From: Hysterium pulicare CBS 123377
Lineage: Eukaryota; Ascomycota; Dothideomycetes; Hysteriales; Hysteriaceae
DNA: 64,000 nt
Assembly: GCA_000467715.1 (NCBI GenBank)
Contig: AJFK01000721.1
Location: 34,408 to 98,407 of the forward strand
Direction of reading: 5' to 3'
Below are positions 13,569-25,714 of this stretch, piece after piece. The translations under genes were made by a program, and so were the position numbers. A model generated the notes under the pieces. The model did not search any database. It saw nothing but the letters and a program-made list of their open reading frames with translations, and had not been told where the DNA came from. How positions within the stretch are numbered: the first letter of the stretch is position 1; each line of letters begins with the position of its first letter.

Positions 13569-14099
13569 TTGCGAAGAGAGACTTTTTAAAGAGTAATACA
13601 GCAGCTGGACTCCTATATCCTAGAGTTGGAAGAGTGAGGGTTTCTTTTAAGGTCTTAATACTCACCGAGCCTCCCTATTCCCACGCCACAGCTGATCATG
13701 TTTTTGTTTTCGAATTCAAATCTGACAAGTCCCGTAATAGCCAAATGTTGAAGTGGTCGTTTGATCTGAAAGTACATACTTATTGGGGGTATAGGATTAA
13801 GGCAACAACAGAACAAACAAAAAAGCCATTGTAAAAACCAGACAACCCACCAACAAGGGCAGAATCCATCCATCCATCCATCATTTCTCCATCTAACAGT
13901 ACACACGCATACATCGAATCCTATGCAAAAAATGCAAGCTCATAACCTATCCTATACACCATCTCGCTCGTTCACTCATTCACTCATTCGCTCGCTCGCT
14001 GGACAACAGTAAAAAACCACTTATTTTTTTTTTTGGCTTTTTCTTGGGAGGAGAGTGGCATGTTCCTCTTTTTTTTTCCGCATATATGCTTTCTAACCT
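13569..14099. other. Intergenic region with microsatellites
   Basis: Contains an (ATCC)n run near 13864-13882, a CTCATTCA/GCTC-type run near 13960-14001 and poly-T tracts near 14022-14035 and 14070-14078. It holds the 3' UTRs of two convergent genes. No coding signal. Confidence 0.55.
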
Positions 14100-15082
14100 C
14101 TATTCAGTTCCATCCTTGCCGTGTTCAAAAATCGGGTTATCATCCAAGGGACCAGAAGTAGCCGACATGCCCGGTGCAGCGGCCGTAGTGGGGAGCGGGG
14201 GAGCAGCCGCGGGAGTGGGAGTGGGTTCCGGTGCTTTTGTCTCCGCTACGGTCTCGCTTGTTGTTGTTGGAGCGGGAGCAAGTGTTGGATCGGTGGACTT
14301 GCTGGCGGTTGTGGGTTCTGGAGCTGCGGATGGAGCGGCTGGTGTTTCGGCTGGGGTGGGGTAGTAATGTTAGTTGTCTAGTTGGTGAAGTCTATGAGAA
14401 GATGATGATGAAGAAGAAAGTGAAAATGAAGATCCTGACAAGAGGAAATGTGACAAGAGAAATGGTGGCTCATGGAGCAGAGGTGAGGGTCGAGTCTTGA
14501 GGAAGGCGTCGGTGGAAAGTCGGCAGAGTCGGAAGGGATCAGGCACTCGAATCCCAAAATGCGTAATAGGTAGAACCGTAGAAGGACAGACACTAGATGT
14601 CTATCCATTCCAGCTCAGCCTGGCCGACGATTCAGGACCTCAGTGCCAAATTCCAGTATGCCGACTCATCACGGCGTGTTCCCTCATCCGGCTCTCAACC
14701 TCCACCTCGACCCATCTCCACTGTCCACCACGGTATTTGCATCTAGAAGAGAACTCGACTCACTCTCAGTAGCCTTCTTGATGTCGGAAAGGGCCTTCGC
14801 CTCCTCAGGCTTGAGGTCGCTCTGAGCTGGTATTGGGGCCGCCGGTTCGGCTTGCTTGACCTCCGCAGATGTAGGTGTCTCGCCGGTCATAGCAGGAGCC
14901 GGTGCTTGCTGAGGAGCCGGAGCAGAGGGCGCGGTCTCAGTGGGCTTGCTGACCTCGGCATTCGATGAGGTAGCCTCGGTGGTGGGGGTTGCGGCGGGCT
15001 TTTGTTCCTTGTTCTTCTTGCGGAGGAACATGCCCTTGAAGGCCTTCTTGACCGTATCCACGGCGTCGGGTGCTGAAGACAT
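14100..15082 (-). CDS. Small Ala/Pro/Thr-rich protein of unknown function
   Basis: Proposed exons (minus) are 15082-14722 and 14350-14100, giving 203 residues. Start chosen at MSSAPDAVDTVKKAFKGMF because the upstream extension looks like leader sequence. The N terminus is a basic amphipathic stretch (KKAFKGMFLRKKNKEQK). The rest is low-complexity A/P/T/E-rich with one more ordered patch, LKPEEAKALSDIKKATESESSSLLD. The tail is PLDDNPIFEHGKDGTE. The 3' splice site is strong (ACTAAC followed by CCCCAG), but the donor (A|GTGGAG) is weak and the intron, 371 bp, is far longer than its neighbours, so an internal exon may be missing. No family recognised. The basic N terminus could bind membrane or nucleic acid. 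Confidence 0.5.
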
Positions 15083-15917
15083 TGTTGTCAGTTGGGTGTT
15101 GCCTTGGCTGAGGTGTAGCTCAAGTCGGTGAAGGTAATGCTCGTTTGGAAATGATTTGATAAATGGAAGAAGCGGTGTCTTGTATACAAACCGACTCGGG
15201 TTGATGTGTTGTTGGTCGATCGAGAGTAGAAGCTGCACTTACGGATTCCAGGCATGTTGACTGTTCAAATGAGCTGACTCAAGCTTCAATGATAGCTAAG
15301 CTGACTCTGCAGACAATACAACAGATGCTGACTGAAGTAAACAAGTACGAGGACGAATGGTGGACGGGAAGATGACGGAGAAGATGTCGTGTTCAGAAGT
15401 CAGACCTAGTGAGGCGTAGAAGCCGTCGAGAAAGCTCCAGCGGCTCAAGATATAACGGCAGTGTTTGGGTTGCCGCACCATAAGAAGTGAAGTTGAGCCA
15501 GGGTCCAAGCTTGGGCCCACGGCGGGCCAATGTGCCAACCCCCAGATTTCTGCACCAAAAGCAACCTCTCTTGCGTTATCAGACTCTATTTTTAGGTCTA
15601 TATGACATGCAGCACCTACGCTATGGGGAATCGATCGTCTCGGTTTCATCTTTGCATAATTAAATGTTTCAACCTCTGAAGAATGTGCACGTCTCATTCG
15701 CAGCCCTTTACCCGCACAAGCACAGCCTCGTCCTACCATGATAGCCTCCGTAACACCTCAAACAATGTTGAGTGAGTAATCACTCATTCCCATAACTCAC
15801 AACAACAAATGTGGAACTCCCCAACGCTTGTTTATTACACTTACTCCGCCCCAATGCAATGCATATTCAACCCCTTCAACATACAGGTGCGCCAATAATC
15901 ATGTCAATACCTCAAGT
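15083..15917. other. Intergenic region
   Basis: Upstream of the A/P/T-rich gene and downstream of PTPA. A 147-codon minus-strand frame at 15296-15739 was judged spurious (no motif, odd composition). Otherwise nothing seen. Confidence 0.45.
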
Positions 15918-17524
15918 TTAGTCTTTTTTGTCTGCCCAGGGAGCCCGAGTGCTTGGTACCGTGCCCAGTGTCCTCGAAGGATCCCCGGATGCTCCCGGCT
16001 TAGCCCATGGTGCAGTAGTTGTGTTGCTAGTAGATGATAGTGGGGGTAAGGGTGTTGATGATGCCCAAGGTGCTTTCGTAGGCTGATTTGGACCATCCGG
16101 AACTGGCACTGGTGCTCTTGAAGGAAGCCTTGAAGCCCATGGTGCTCCAGTACCGCTGGAAGGTTGCATATTCGCCGACCCAGATGCCCACGGCGCCTTC
16201 GTTCCCTCTTGCGTTGAGTCTTGTAATGGATTTCTCATTGGCGCGTTCCTTGATTGTGCCGTTGAAATAGACTTCGGCGGCTGGTTTGATGTGTGAATGG
16301 AAGCAGCAATTGGAATAGCTGCAGGATCCTTCTCCCAGGAAAAGAGCGATCCAAAGGGGAAATGTTGTACTACTGGGAATTTAGAAAGGACCTCTGCGTT
16401 GTACATTTTGAGCATCCCCTGTAAAGGACCATGTTAGATGATATTTCATTTACCTTCATGTTGTGTACATACCTTGTTAATCTTAGCCCACCCAGCTTTA
16501 ACGCCAGAGATATCAAAAAGAATGGGGCTATGCTCCCAGAACGGGCCCTTTTTTACGTCGTAGATGAAGCCAATTGCACTGAAGTACATATTCTGTTGCC
16601 GTTCTCGCTGAACAACACTTGCCTTAGCTACATCAGGCGGGTTAGGGGCATCCGGTAAAGAGCCTTCAGAAGCTATATCCGCCGGGCTGGAAATTGCTGG
16701 AGATAACTGTGCAGATCCAAAAATGTAAGGGAGAAAAGAGTGATCGTCTAAGCCCCAAACGCCGTGGGACCCTGCAGGTTCCAAGGTATAGGTTAGGATT
16801 AGGCGTCGTATGAGCTCTAAATAGCTGTGACACGTCAATATGACATGTTCGAGAAGAAACGACGCGGTGTAACTTACGGTTCAATGACTCCAAGTACGAT
16901 GGCTCGCTCTTGTACCCCTGGTTCAGCTTGTGGAAATGCCCCAAGCTTCCATAGACAGCCCAAGAATGCTAGGAAGCTAAGTTCGTGACCCGTGCCATAA
17001 TCTAAACGCTGCGAGCTACCGAAACTGCCTAGAAGATAAGCTTCCAGCTCTGTTCTTGCAGACGCTTCCCCTTCGCCCCCGGCGCTTAATGTTAGTAAAT
17101 CCGCTGGAAGAAACTGGTCCAAGAGATTTGGTATTCTCTCCCTGACAATATCATACCATCTCCTGAAGCTGATATTGCCGAATCTGCGTGGTCCAGTGTC
17201 TGGAGGAGCTTCCTCGATAATGCCATTTAACGTTTGTAAAAGTTGAGCAAGTTTTTGAATGATTGGAGCAAGAGGAACATCCTCATCTTTCAACTCCCAT
17301 TTTCTGATCGTCTCTGATTTTGAGTTCTCTCGTCTGACCTTACGGGGGAACATAGATGCGTTCAATTGGAAGATGAACGTCATAATATCGCTGTAAGCTT
17401 TGCTTGTAAGAAAGAATGACACATCGTCGCCATCATGAATTTGTTTTACAGGAGCAGTGAACTTGTGCCCGTCTTTGAGATCTAGAGTCGTTAGGGATTG
17501 ATGCGGGATTCTTGCTTGGGCCAT
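15918..17524 (-). CDS. PP2A phosphatase activator (PTPA/Rrd1-type peptidyl-prolyl isomerase)
   Basis: Exons (minus) 17524-16878, 16824-16473 and 16418-15918 give 499 residues. An in-frame ATG 47 codons earlier (17665) exists, but homologues usually begin near [15 protein letters not shown] signatures are clear: [56 protein letters not shown] and the [29 protein letters not shown] end of the fold. Family members act as PP2A/PP4-type phosphatase chaperones and prolyl isomerases, affecting metal loading and holoenzyme assembly. The last exon adds about 110 residues of Pro/Ser/Thr-rich tail with five A-P-W-A repeats, ending RAPWADKKD. Transcribed divergently from the SAP/Myb-like gene. Confidence 0.93.
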
Positions 17525-17731
17525 TGTGTAGATAGAAAGGATGGTGGACTGAAGACGTGGGGAACCAATATAGATTAGCGGAGCCTTGGCTGAAGCTAGC
17601 GGCGTGACGGCGCGTTGACTCGTTAGCCCTGGCGACCAGCCATCCGCTTTTACCTCCCCAGACATTCACTACTTCTACATAGATGTAGACTCAACAATTA
17701 AATACATTTACGCAATTGATACGAGGTCAAG
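17525..17731. promoter_or_regulatory. Short bidirectional promoter
   Basis: Only 207 bp separate the start codons of PTPA (-) and the SAP/Myb-like gene (+), or 66 bp if PTPA starts at the upstream ATG. Both promoters must share this DNA, so the genes may be co-expressed. No TATA box is evident. Confidence 0.45.
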
Positions 17732-20406
17732 ATGGCCAGACTAACCAAAGCTCCTGTTAGTAAAGGTATGTTAGAGGTGCTATAAAACAATCGAATCAAT
17801 GTCAGGTACCTCTTGCCAGGGCATGGTCCTGAAGGAAGGTATCTTGTACAAAGTCACAATGTTATTGCCTCCAGAACCTCCGAAGCTTTACTAACAAAAC
17901 TGTCTAGAGCCCCTAGACCCATCTTCTCAACAGCTTCTTGCAGAGTCCAGTATGGGAGCCGCCTATTCCAAAGTGGACGTCACTGATGCCGTTGTAGCGG
18001 CTGCTTTAGAACACGAGCTACTACACCTCGACCAGTTACCGAAAGAAGTACAGCACGCAAACTTGCTCAATGCTGCCCAGAAGTTCACATCCCCGAAATC
18101 CACTTCCCGCAAGCCGAAACCGGACGGACAACCCTCATTAGCTCCCCAGAAAGCAGGGAAACTCAAAAGACCTTCTTTTCAGGCGGAAGACCTCGCAAAG
18201 AAATCGAGGACGCGAGGAGACATATATGCACCTAGCCCCGATCCGGAGCCACGCGAGAGGATCAAGCGCACCCATGAAGAAAGTGGAAGCGCTACAACGA
18301 ACACAAAGCCAAAAGCTCCTGCGACACGAAACCCCAAGAGCAAAACCGCAGATGTACAGAATGTAGAGGGTCATAAAGAGGCTTTGACTGAGTGGAATAA
18401 CCCGAAGTATCCTATCTATAATATAAAGGCAGAGTGTGTGAGCCGAGGATGGTGGACTTCAGGCATGAAAAGAGCGTACATGGCCGAAAGGCTACTTGCA
18501 GAGGATAGAGGCGAATGGCAAGAGGAAGTTCAGGGGAACCAATCATTGGAACCAACACACAATCTCCAGGCACCCCTTGACCCGTCCGCGAGTCCAAGTA
18601 CTCCTCAGCGGAAAGCCAAGACGACTAAGGAGTCTGAGGGCAATGTGGATCCACCGCCAAGCGGCGGGTACCGGAAAAGCGGTCGTCTTGCTGGAGAGAA
18701 GGCCGATCTAGAGTCCATCAACTTTGACATAACAGTGGAAAAAGATGCCAGAAAGAAACTTGCCGAGAGATCTAGTGCAAAGCGGGCTTCAGATGAACAT
18801 CAAAATGCAGACGAACGGCAACCTCAAAAGCGTATTCGATCTTCCCGTCGTGTCCTCACACATCCTCAAGTTGTCATTCGCACTAAGCCAAACGCCAGTA
18901 GAATAAAGCCGGCACAAGAAGAGGAAGAAGACGAACATATGGCTATACAAGAGGAGGATATTGGTAGCCCTACAACGAGTGGACACCAGGAGCGTGCTCC
19001 AACTGCCACAAATGCGAGGGATCCTAAATTGCCTTCATCGAAGACCAAGAAGAAGGGCAATGCGAAGTCGAAATCTACAGCCCCAGAGTCATCCAAGTCT
19101 GCACAGGAACCAATTGAGAAACCAACAAACGGAGTAAGCCAGCATGAGTACGAAGAAGAAGAAGGAGATACCGAAAGCGCCGCGAATGAAGACATAGCAA
19201 CAGATGACGAAGATGAAGATGAATACGATGAACCCGATCTCCTGGGCGTGAAACTTGATGTTGAGAAAATCTTCGAGTTTGTTAGAGATGGTCCTTGTGA
19301 AGGACGCTCAAGGACAAACACTGTGAGGATGATACGTGTGGCATGTCGGAAAGCCCATGAACTATTTCAAAGTCGAGCAAAAGATGGGATTGAAGTAGAT
19401 GAAGATCAGCTCGAAGACACCCTCAAGAATATCCGCAAAATGGTCGACGTCCTCAAAGCGAGCCAAGAAAAGAAGAACAAGAGCTATCTAATCCAGGATT
19501 CATATGCCAGGGGCTATCATTCGCTCGCCTGTCTCTTCAAAGCTATGTGGAAGCATTACACGTATACCGCGACCGAGGACTCGACTAACGACTCAGAGCT
19601 AAGTCTTGATGCCATAACGAACCTCACATTCTTCAGCCGCATGATCATCGGCCTGGAAGACACAATCAAGACCTGGGGCCTAAAACCCACTTCCTCGGAC
19701 GGCCTCATCAGACCAGTTCGAAACGACTTCATCGCCCCTCTCCGCAAATTCCACGCCTCCTTCCTTAAAGAACTCCGTCGCGTAAACAAACAGCGCGAAG
19801 CCCTCGCCGCCCGCCGCAAACTTCAAGAAACCCAACAACGCCGCCAAGAGGAGGCAGCTCGGAAAGCCGAAATCACAAAACGAGACCGCCAGCGTTGGGC
19901 CAAGTGGCAGGATCTCCATATTGCGCGCATGCTGTGTGAACCTGATGTCAGTCTACACGATCATTTGACGATCTCGCGGAGTACGAATTGTGCGGAACTC
20001 GACGCGAATGGCGACACTTTCGAGCGTGTACGTGTTTTCAAAGAGCGCCCTGGACCGTTCCGACATATGAGCTCGCCATCCGAAGGGTCTGAGTGGACGG
20101 ATAACCAGAGCGAGGTGTTGGTTGACGGGTTGAGGAAATATCAAGGTGAGCCACTCCTACTACCATCCACCCTAGAACCACTCTTGTGTTCTTTGTCTGC
20201 CATCGCTAACTCTATACGCAACAGGTCCCTTCGTCTTCGAAAACATCTTCGCGAAATACTGTAGACAACAAGGCCCGCTCCGCCGTTTCAACGTCGAGGA
20301 AATCACGCAGCAAGCCGCTTTTATACGCTCTATGCTTGTTGAATACGATAAGAAGCATGGATTGGAGACGGAGCAGTGGGTTGGGAATATACCTGTTTTA
20401 CCTTGA
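17732..20406 (+). CDS. SAP-like and Myb/SANT-like nuclear protein, function unknown
   Basis: Exons 17732-17765, 17806-17838, 17908-20145 and 20225-20406 splice in phase to 828 residues. The two small 5' exons extend the open frame to MARLTKAPVSKG. The middle is long, charged and disordered, with basic clusters (QPQKRIRSSRR) and an acidic run (DDEDEDEYDEPD). A SAP-like segment lies near YPIYNIKAECVSRGWWTSGMKR, about residue 210. A helical region DVEKIFEFVRDGP..RMIRVACRKAHELF follows the acidic run. The C terminus, WTDNQSEVLVDGLRKYQG-PFVFENIFAKYC...LRRFNVEEITQQAAFIRSML, has the spacing of a Myb/SANT-like domain. A chromatin or telomere role is plausible by inference only; no named family was recognised. 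Confidence 0.8.
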
Positions 20407-21040
20407 TGCTGTTTGTTTACTGTGGACGGCTGTGGTTGTTTCTCTGGCCAATCTTCAGAGAGATTGGATGTGTGGCGTTTAGGAAGCGATGGGAAGTGGA
20501 GAATGGTGAATGGGGAGTCAGGATGTAAACGGGGGTTTTCTTATTGTGATAGTACGATACCCGAATATGTTGGTAGTTTTTTCTTTACTTTGATTTCACG
20601 AGATCAGAGCGAACTGATTAATGGATATTATTCATCTAGCCGGGTCGATTGTTGTGTGTGTTTTGTGTATCTATATTTACTAAGGCCGTTCCAAGCCGTA
20701 AATGAAATCTGACTGAGGGAAAAAGATAGAAATTCAAAGAGAAGATTTCTACAATCTGGTATCTAAGAGAGGAGGAGGATAAAGAAAGATCTAAATCGCT
20801 GAATAAGAGCAAACTGATCCTCCAGTCTAGATAAGTATCGAGATGAAGAAAATATAGTATTACCTTATTCCAATCCTCAATCCCAGGTATCCAACTTAGA
20901 TATATAGCAAGCTCCCACATGACACCAGCGCTAAATGTACGATCAAAGAGAGTTCCTCCTTTTCATATATACCCCCAAGATAACAACCCCAAATCCAACC
21001 CGATCCTGTCTATTACATTACCACCACCTTCCACTATCAA
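20407..21040. other. Intergenic, convergent 3' ends
   Basis: Spacer between the SAP/Myb-like gene (+) and the calpain gene (-). No coding or repeat signal recognised. Confidence 0.5.
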
Positions 21041-24000
21041 TTACCCCGATCTATCCTTCTCCACATTCGCAACTTCACTCCCCACAGCCCTCAAAAGCGC
21101 CGCATCGATATTATTCCGCGTCCGCAACGGACTCGTCGCATCAGCCGCCGAATCATCAACATCTAGATCCTTAACCTGTCTCTTCTTCCGCTCCGCTGAA
21201 TCCGGTCCCGCGATCTCGATCTTGACATCTGTGTCTTTGGAGAAAACTCTCAATCCAACGACACAAACGGCGTTCCAGGGGTCGCGCTCGAACTCGTCTT
21301 CTTCCTCTTCGGCGTGGTGACGGCGCGCGACGTCTTGTGTCGTCTCGTAGAAGCGGTAGATGCGTGTTGCGTCGTCGTCGTCTTCGTCTAGGTCGCTGGA
21401 AGAGGAGTCCGGGCCGTCGAGCTCGCTGTCCCAGCTGTCGTCATCTGTAAGGTCGGAGACGGAGAAGCCGTTGCCGGCTTGGATGGATGCGATACTTGCA
21501 CCGTGGGTGACGTGGATGCCGGGCCGGACGCCTGGGATGGGAGATAGTGTGGCGCGACGGGATGGAGCTGGTGAGGTTCCACGACGGTTTGGGTTGGGCG
21601 AGAAGGGACGTTGGGATGGTGTGCCGGGACGTGTGCCTTCGTCGGCGTTGGGATTTGGGGAATCTGTCGTTTCGTTGTAGCCATCTCTGCCGTTGTAACC
21701 GTCTCTACCATTGTAGCCATCTCTACCATTGTAGCCGTCTCTACCGTTGTAGCCGTCACGCCCCTTGAAATCCCCAGGCATGTTCTGGTTGTATCCGTCT
21801 CGGCCCTTGAAATCGCCTGGCATGTTCTGATTGTAGCCTGAACGACCCTGGAAAGCTTCGGACATATTCTGGTTATACCCACTTCGGCCTTTGTTGTACC
21901 CACTGCGACCACCAAACCCACTTGGGCTTGACGAGCGTTCACGCGAGACAGAGCCAGTACCAGTACTTGCAGCCCTTTGGTGCGCTGCCACTGCAGGATG
22001 AACAGGTTTCGGTTCGGGGTCTCTTGAAGCTCGGTCTGAAGCGCCTTCTTCGTCAATGTTGATGCCAAGGCCGCTCATGTCTTGAAGCTTCTTCTCAATA
22101 TGCTGGATGGACTCGACAGGCATGACTTGTCCTTTCGACTTCTTATCCGCATTCTTCAATTCCTTCTTCTTTTGTCGTAGCTTGGCCTGCTTGCGAAGCT
22201 TTCGTCGCTGTTCGTGGGCACGTTTTAGCTCAGCCTTCTTTCGTTCCTTTTTCTTTTCTTTCTCGCGCCTGTCTTTGTCCTTCTCTTGCTCTCGAAATTG
22301 CCCTTTAGCATGAGCAAGGTCATAGCTCAGACCGATTGAGAGTAGCTTCTCTCTTCTCTTCGCACATGTGGCACGGATGATCTCTTCTGGAGTTGGGTTG
22401 GGAAATCTAGTTGCCTTGATCTTAAGAAGAACAGTGTAATTGCCGGCTTCCAAGTCCAGTTCGGTGCTGACGGATCGTTTCATATAGTAAGTGCCCTTGC
22501 TACGGACGATATACTCTTCCTCGTCGTCTTTGTGCAGACGGAATTGAAGGTGAAATTCATATTCGCCTTCTAATCCTTGGAAATATCGATCGTCCAGTTG
22601 AGATAGAACAATAACCACTGGGCTTGGCTTTGAAAGATTGATCTTGAACTTGGTGTCCAGGTAGTCAACGGACCAGGGCACATTGACGCTTGTCCATTGT
22701 GTCGAGACTGTCCATTCCGGTCCGAAAAGTCGAGTTCGATCGAAGTGTTGGTAATTTCTCAGGAGATCTTTGTACGAGATCCAGAATACCTAAGTAAGGG
22801 GTAAGTGTTTGCTCAACGTGAAATGCCTATCGACTTACACCATCGTCGCCGAACTTGTGGTTCAGCTTCTGCATCCATTCTGGCGTCCATTCTTCTGACC
22901 CATCACTCCATGGTCCATTCCATTCCGTCTTGCCCCAAGGATTTCGAAGTTTCAGGAGGCGTTGGCCGTCAACTTCTCTGGCTTCCATGATGGAATAGGC
23001 ATGTTTCTCTTGGATGCCTTTTCTTTCGCCGTAAATACCTCCCATTTGTCCACAGCCAAAAAGGAAAGTCTTGTTGACGTTCATAAGCTCCTCTCTCCAG
23101 AACTTATCCTTGTCCAGGATATCCGTGGCAAAGACCTCTGAAGTTACACCTCCAGTGAGATCCTCAATGCCTTCGCTGTATTCTGTCAGCGGAGCCATAT
23201 CAGTATCTGAGTTTTCAACTTACCCAACGAACCCGCCATCAATAGCAGAGTAGTCTCCGTGCGCCTTAGCGTAAGCTTTTTCCAGCAGCGGTAGCCATGT
23301 CTCATTCGGGTCACAGCATTGAGCAAAGTATAGTGCCCTCGAACCAGTCTGCATAACGGTCCGGTATTCCTCCTCTGGGCTCTTCCGATTTTGTAATTCC
23401 AGCCATTGATATCGTCCGAGGGTGGCCTCGTCGAAATCTTCTTTGATGAGATAGAGCTTGTCGTCGATGACTTCAGAGATCCATTCGCCATCTGACTACA
23501 TTAGCGAGGTTCTAGAAGGTCCTTGTGCACGGGTACCTACCTCTGTGGAACACGAAACCGTAGACGCCGACCTGTTCGTCTCGGGCAACGCACACTCTCT
23601 GGATAAGCCCTTCCTTGTTACTCAGTGTGCATAGAGCTGACATGAACCAGCAATCGCCATCATTGCCCTGTCGGACATCGTTTGCAGTTGCGCCTTCGAT
23701 GAAGAATCGGGGTGTATCGAAGATGTCCTATGGCTCGTTAGCGAAATGCAACGCTGCACAGGCTGGCTCTGTTCCAATGTTACCTCGATTCTCTTGACCG
23801 ACATGGGCTGAAACGTGGTCGTGTCCTCGTTCAACGCGGTCAAACAGTCTGGGGGTATCTCTGGACACATTTGTGATCGCTTGAAATCAGACTCGATGTC
23901 GAAATGGGGATCACGGTATTTCTGATTCAGTCTCCGACATTCTTGAACAATCTTCTTGACCTTCCTCTCGCAGACATCGACTGCCTCTTGGTATGATGCG

Positions 24001-24275
24001 AGGGCATTCTGACCGGGTATGGCGCCCTTGGGGGCGTGGGCAGCGGCTCGTTTGGCGTAGAGATTGTCTGGAAGAATGGTGAAGATCTTGCCGGGATGCT
24101 TGGTGGTGAACTTGTTCCAGAACTCGTCGATGCTCTTCTGGGGCGCTTGTTTCTTCATCTTGAGTTTGGGTCGAGGGGGAGCTTCCTGGATCATCGAGGG
24201 GGCTCTGGAGGGAGCTCTGGATTGGTTCCTTGTGTTGTTATTGAAAAGGTCGATATTAGAAATCTGCGACGCCAT
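21041..24275 (-). CDS. Calpain-family (C2) cysteine protease with C-terminal repeats
   Basis: Exons (minus) 24275-23784, 23727-23541, 23491-23224, 23175-22839 and 22789-21041 give 1010 residues. The catalytic core is intact: Cys190 in NDGDCWFMSAL, His374 in EKHAYSI and Asn394 in LRNPWGKTEW. The calpain GEWISEVIDDKLYL and GGFVGEGIEDLTGG segments are also present. After the protease comes a beta-rich C2-like/CBSW region (PWSVDYLDTKFKINLS onward), a long basic coiled-coil (REKEKKKERKKAELKRAHEQRRK), then tandem repeats rich in GRDGYN and an acidic DEDDDD stretch. Calpains are regulatory cytosolic proteases that make limited cuts. This one is not the PalB type, since no MIT domains were seen. The protease half is firm; the tail is low-complexity and variable. 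Confidence 0.92.
21674..21900 (-). repeat. In-frame coding minisatellite (GRDGYN, 18 bp; and a 42-bp unit)
   Basis: Inside the calpain last exon. Five or more 18-bp units encode G-R-D-G-Y-N in tandem, preceded in the protein by 42-bp units encoding variants of GRDGYNQNMPGDFK. Because unit lengths are multiples of three, copy-number change keeps the frame. Confidence 0.8.
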
Positions 24276-24747
24276 GGTGAGTAATGGCACAACGGAGACG
24301 AGGGACAGAGGGCGGCTGAGGATGGAGGGCCATGGTGCGGGTGCAATTGACGACTATATGCTTGTGCAAAGGATCATGAAGGTTGCGGCTGATGCAACGC
24401 CATGACGGCCGACAATTCTTAGAAACAACAAGTGGGGCCCACGCCCGCTCAGCATGGGTCGTCGGCGCAGCCGTTTTGGGGCGGCATGGTGGACCAAGCG
24501 CCATCTTGCTGGCCGTAAAACGCTGGGCAAGCAGAGGCCGGCATCATTGGGCCAGTCGAACAAAAGGCGGAGAGATGCCTCGACTGCCTCGCAGGCAACG
24601 AACCATTCGTGCAGGGAGCATGCGCTGACCGAAGCCGCGACACTATCTCTGCCTTGCCATTGCATTGTAAACTCATTGGGAGAATGGCAGCGCAGGAGAT
24701 CAGTCTCGACGAATGAACAGTTGCTTGCCGTGTCGTCCCACGCTGAG

Positions 24748-24853
24748 GTAGGCCGGCTTCGATATCTCAAGCTGGAGTAGGCCGACTTCAACATCTCAAG
24801 CAGAGGTAGGCCGACTTCAATATCCCAAGCAGAGGTAGGCCGACTTCAATATG
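24748..24853. repeat. 29-bp tandem repeat, about 3.7 copies
   Basis: Units start at 24748, 24777, 24806 and 24835 with core GTAGGCCGACTTCAA and a CAAGC..GAG end. Copies differ by a few substitutions. Confidence 0.85.
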
Positions 24854-25321
24854 CACCTGTTGTAGTTCACTCTCGAACAGCACCTGATAGCATCGGATGC
24901 AAGCCTATCCTTTCCGGTGGTTGCTGACATGCATGCTTCACAGGGCTGCTCACGAAGTCGCCGATGGACCTTTGCGACCAAGGCCCGCTAGACCATATCC
25001 AACCACGAGGCTTTCGCTGACCGCCAGTCGCAACCTTGACCTCGCGCATCGGATTCATGACTCCCAAACAACAGAAGATGCAAGTGACGCTGTCTAGTCA
25101 TCCCAATGCACGTCTCCAATGCGAGAGAGTGACACCCTGCCTTATCTCACCGGCCGGTAGATTGACAGCAGGCAACGGAAAAGTGCAAAAAGGGATATTG
25201 CAATCTGTTCAATCGTCCTCCAACTCGTCTCGATTAGGAAAATCTTACCAACCCACCATACGTAGCAGGCTCTTTTTTTTTTGGCAATTGCATCGTGTTA
25301 CTCCAGGCAGAAGCTCATGGC

Positions 25322-25714
25322 CTACATACGCCCGAGGCCCAGAGTATCACGCACGTGTCCAATGACGATTGGAAAAGTAAGTCGATGAAAGGTTACAGTC
25401 TTGGCTGGAGAGAAAGCACCGTGCTTTGGTGGAGAATCAGCCTCTCTGGGAGCAACCTCAAGAATCCATTGACCAGCAAGGAGCGCACAATACTGCGATC
25501 GAGCAGTTCTTGCCTCCTTCGAAGCAAGCTTAACAGGTTGTCCACGGTCCCGACAAGCCGCACATGTCTCACTCAGCCCACTTCTCTGGAATACCAGGCC
25601 TTCAATGCGAGGAACCATCGGCTGTCCCTGCATAAGTTCGTACACATTCAACAGTCTGACTCCGACAAAGCTGCCAGCTCGGAGCTGAACCGATCCTTCA
25701 CCTGCTACATGCGT
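25322..25714 (-). pseudogene. Possible gene remnant
   Basis: An open minus-strand stretch without an in-frame stop encodes a protein-like sequence including LLNVYELMQGQPMVPRIEG and a C-A-A-C-R-D-R-G motif. It has an acceptor-like TAGCAG upstream but no identifiable first exon, and no family was recognised. The antisense strand also has a frame, so it may be chance. Confidence 0.2.

Noticed and set aside
15296-15739. 147-codon minus-strand frame
   Set aside because: Composition is not protein-like, no motif, no conserved-looking segment, in a promoter/UTR spacer.
21388-22068. 226-codon minus frame rich in T, A and P
   Set aside because: It is a shadow of the calpain tail in another frame across the repeat array.
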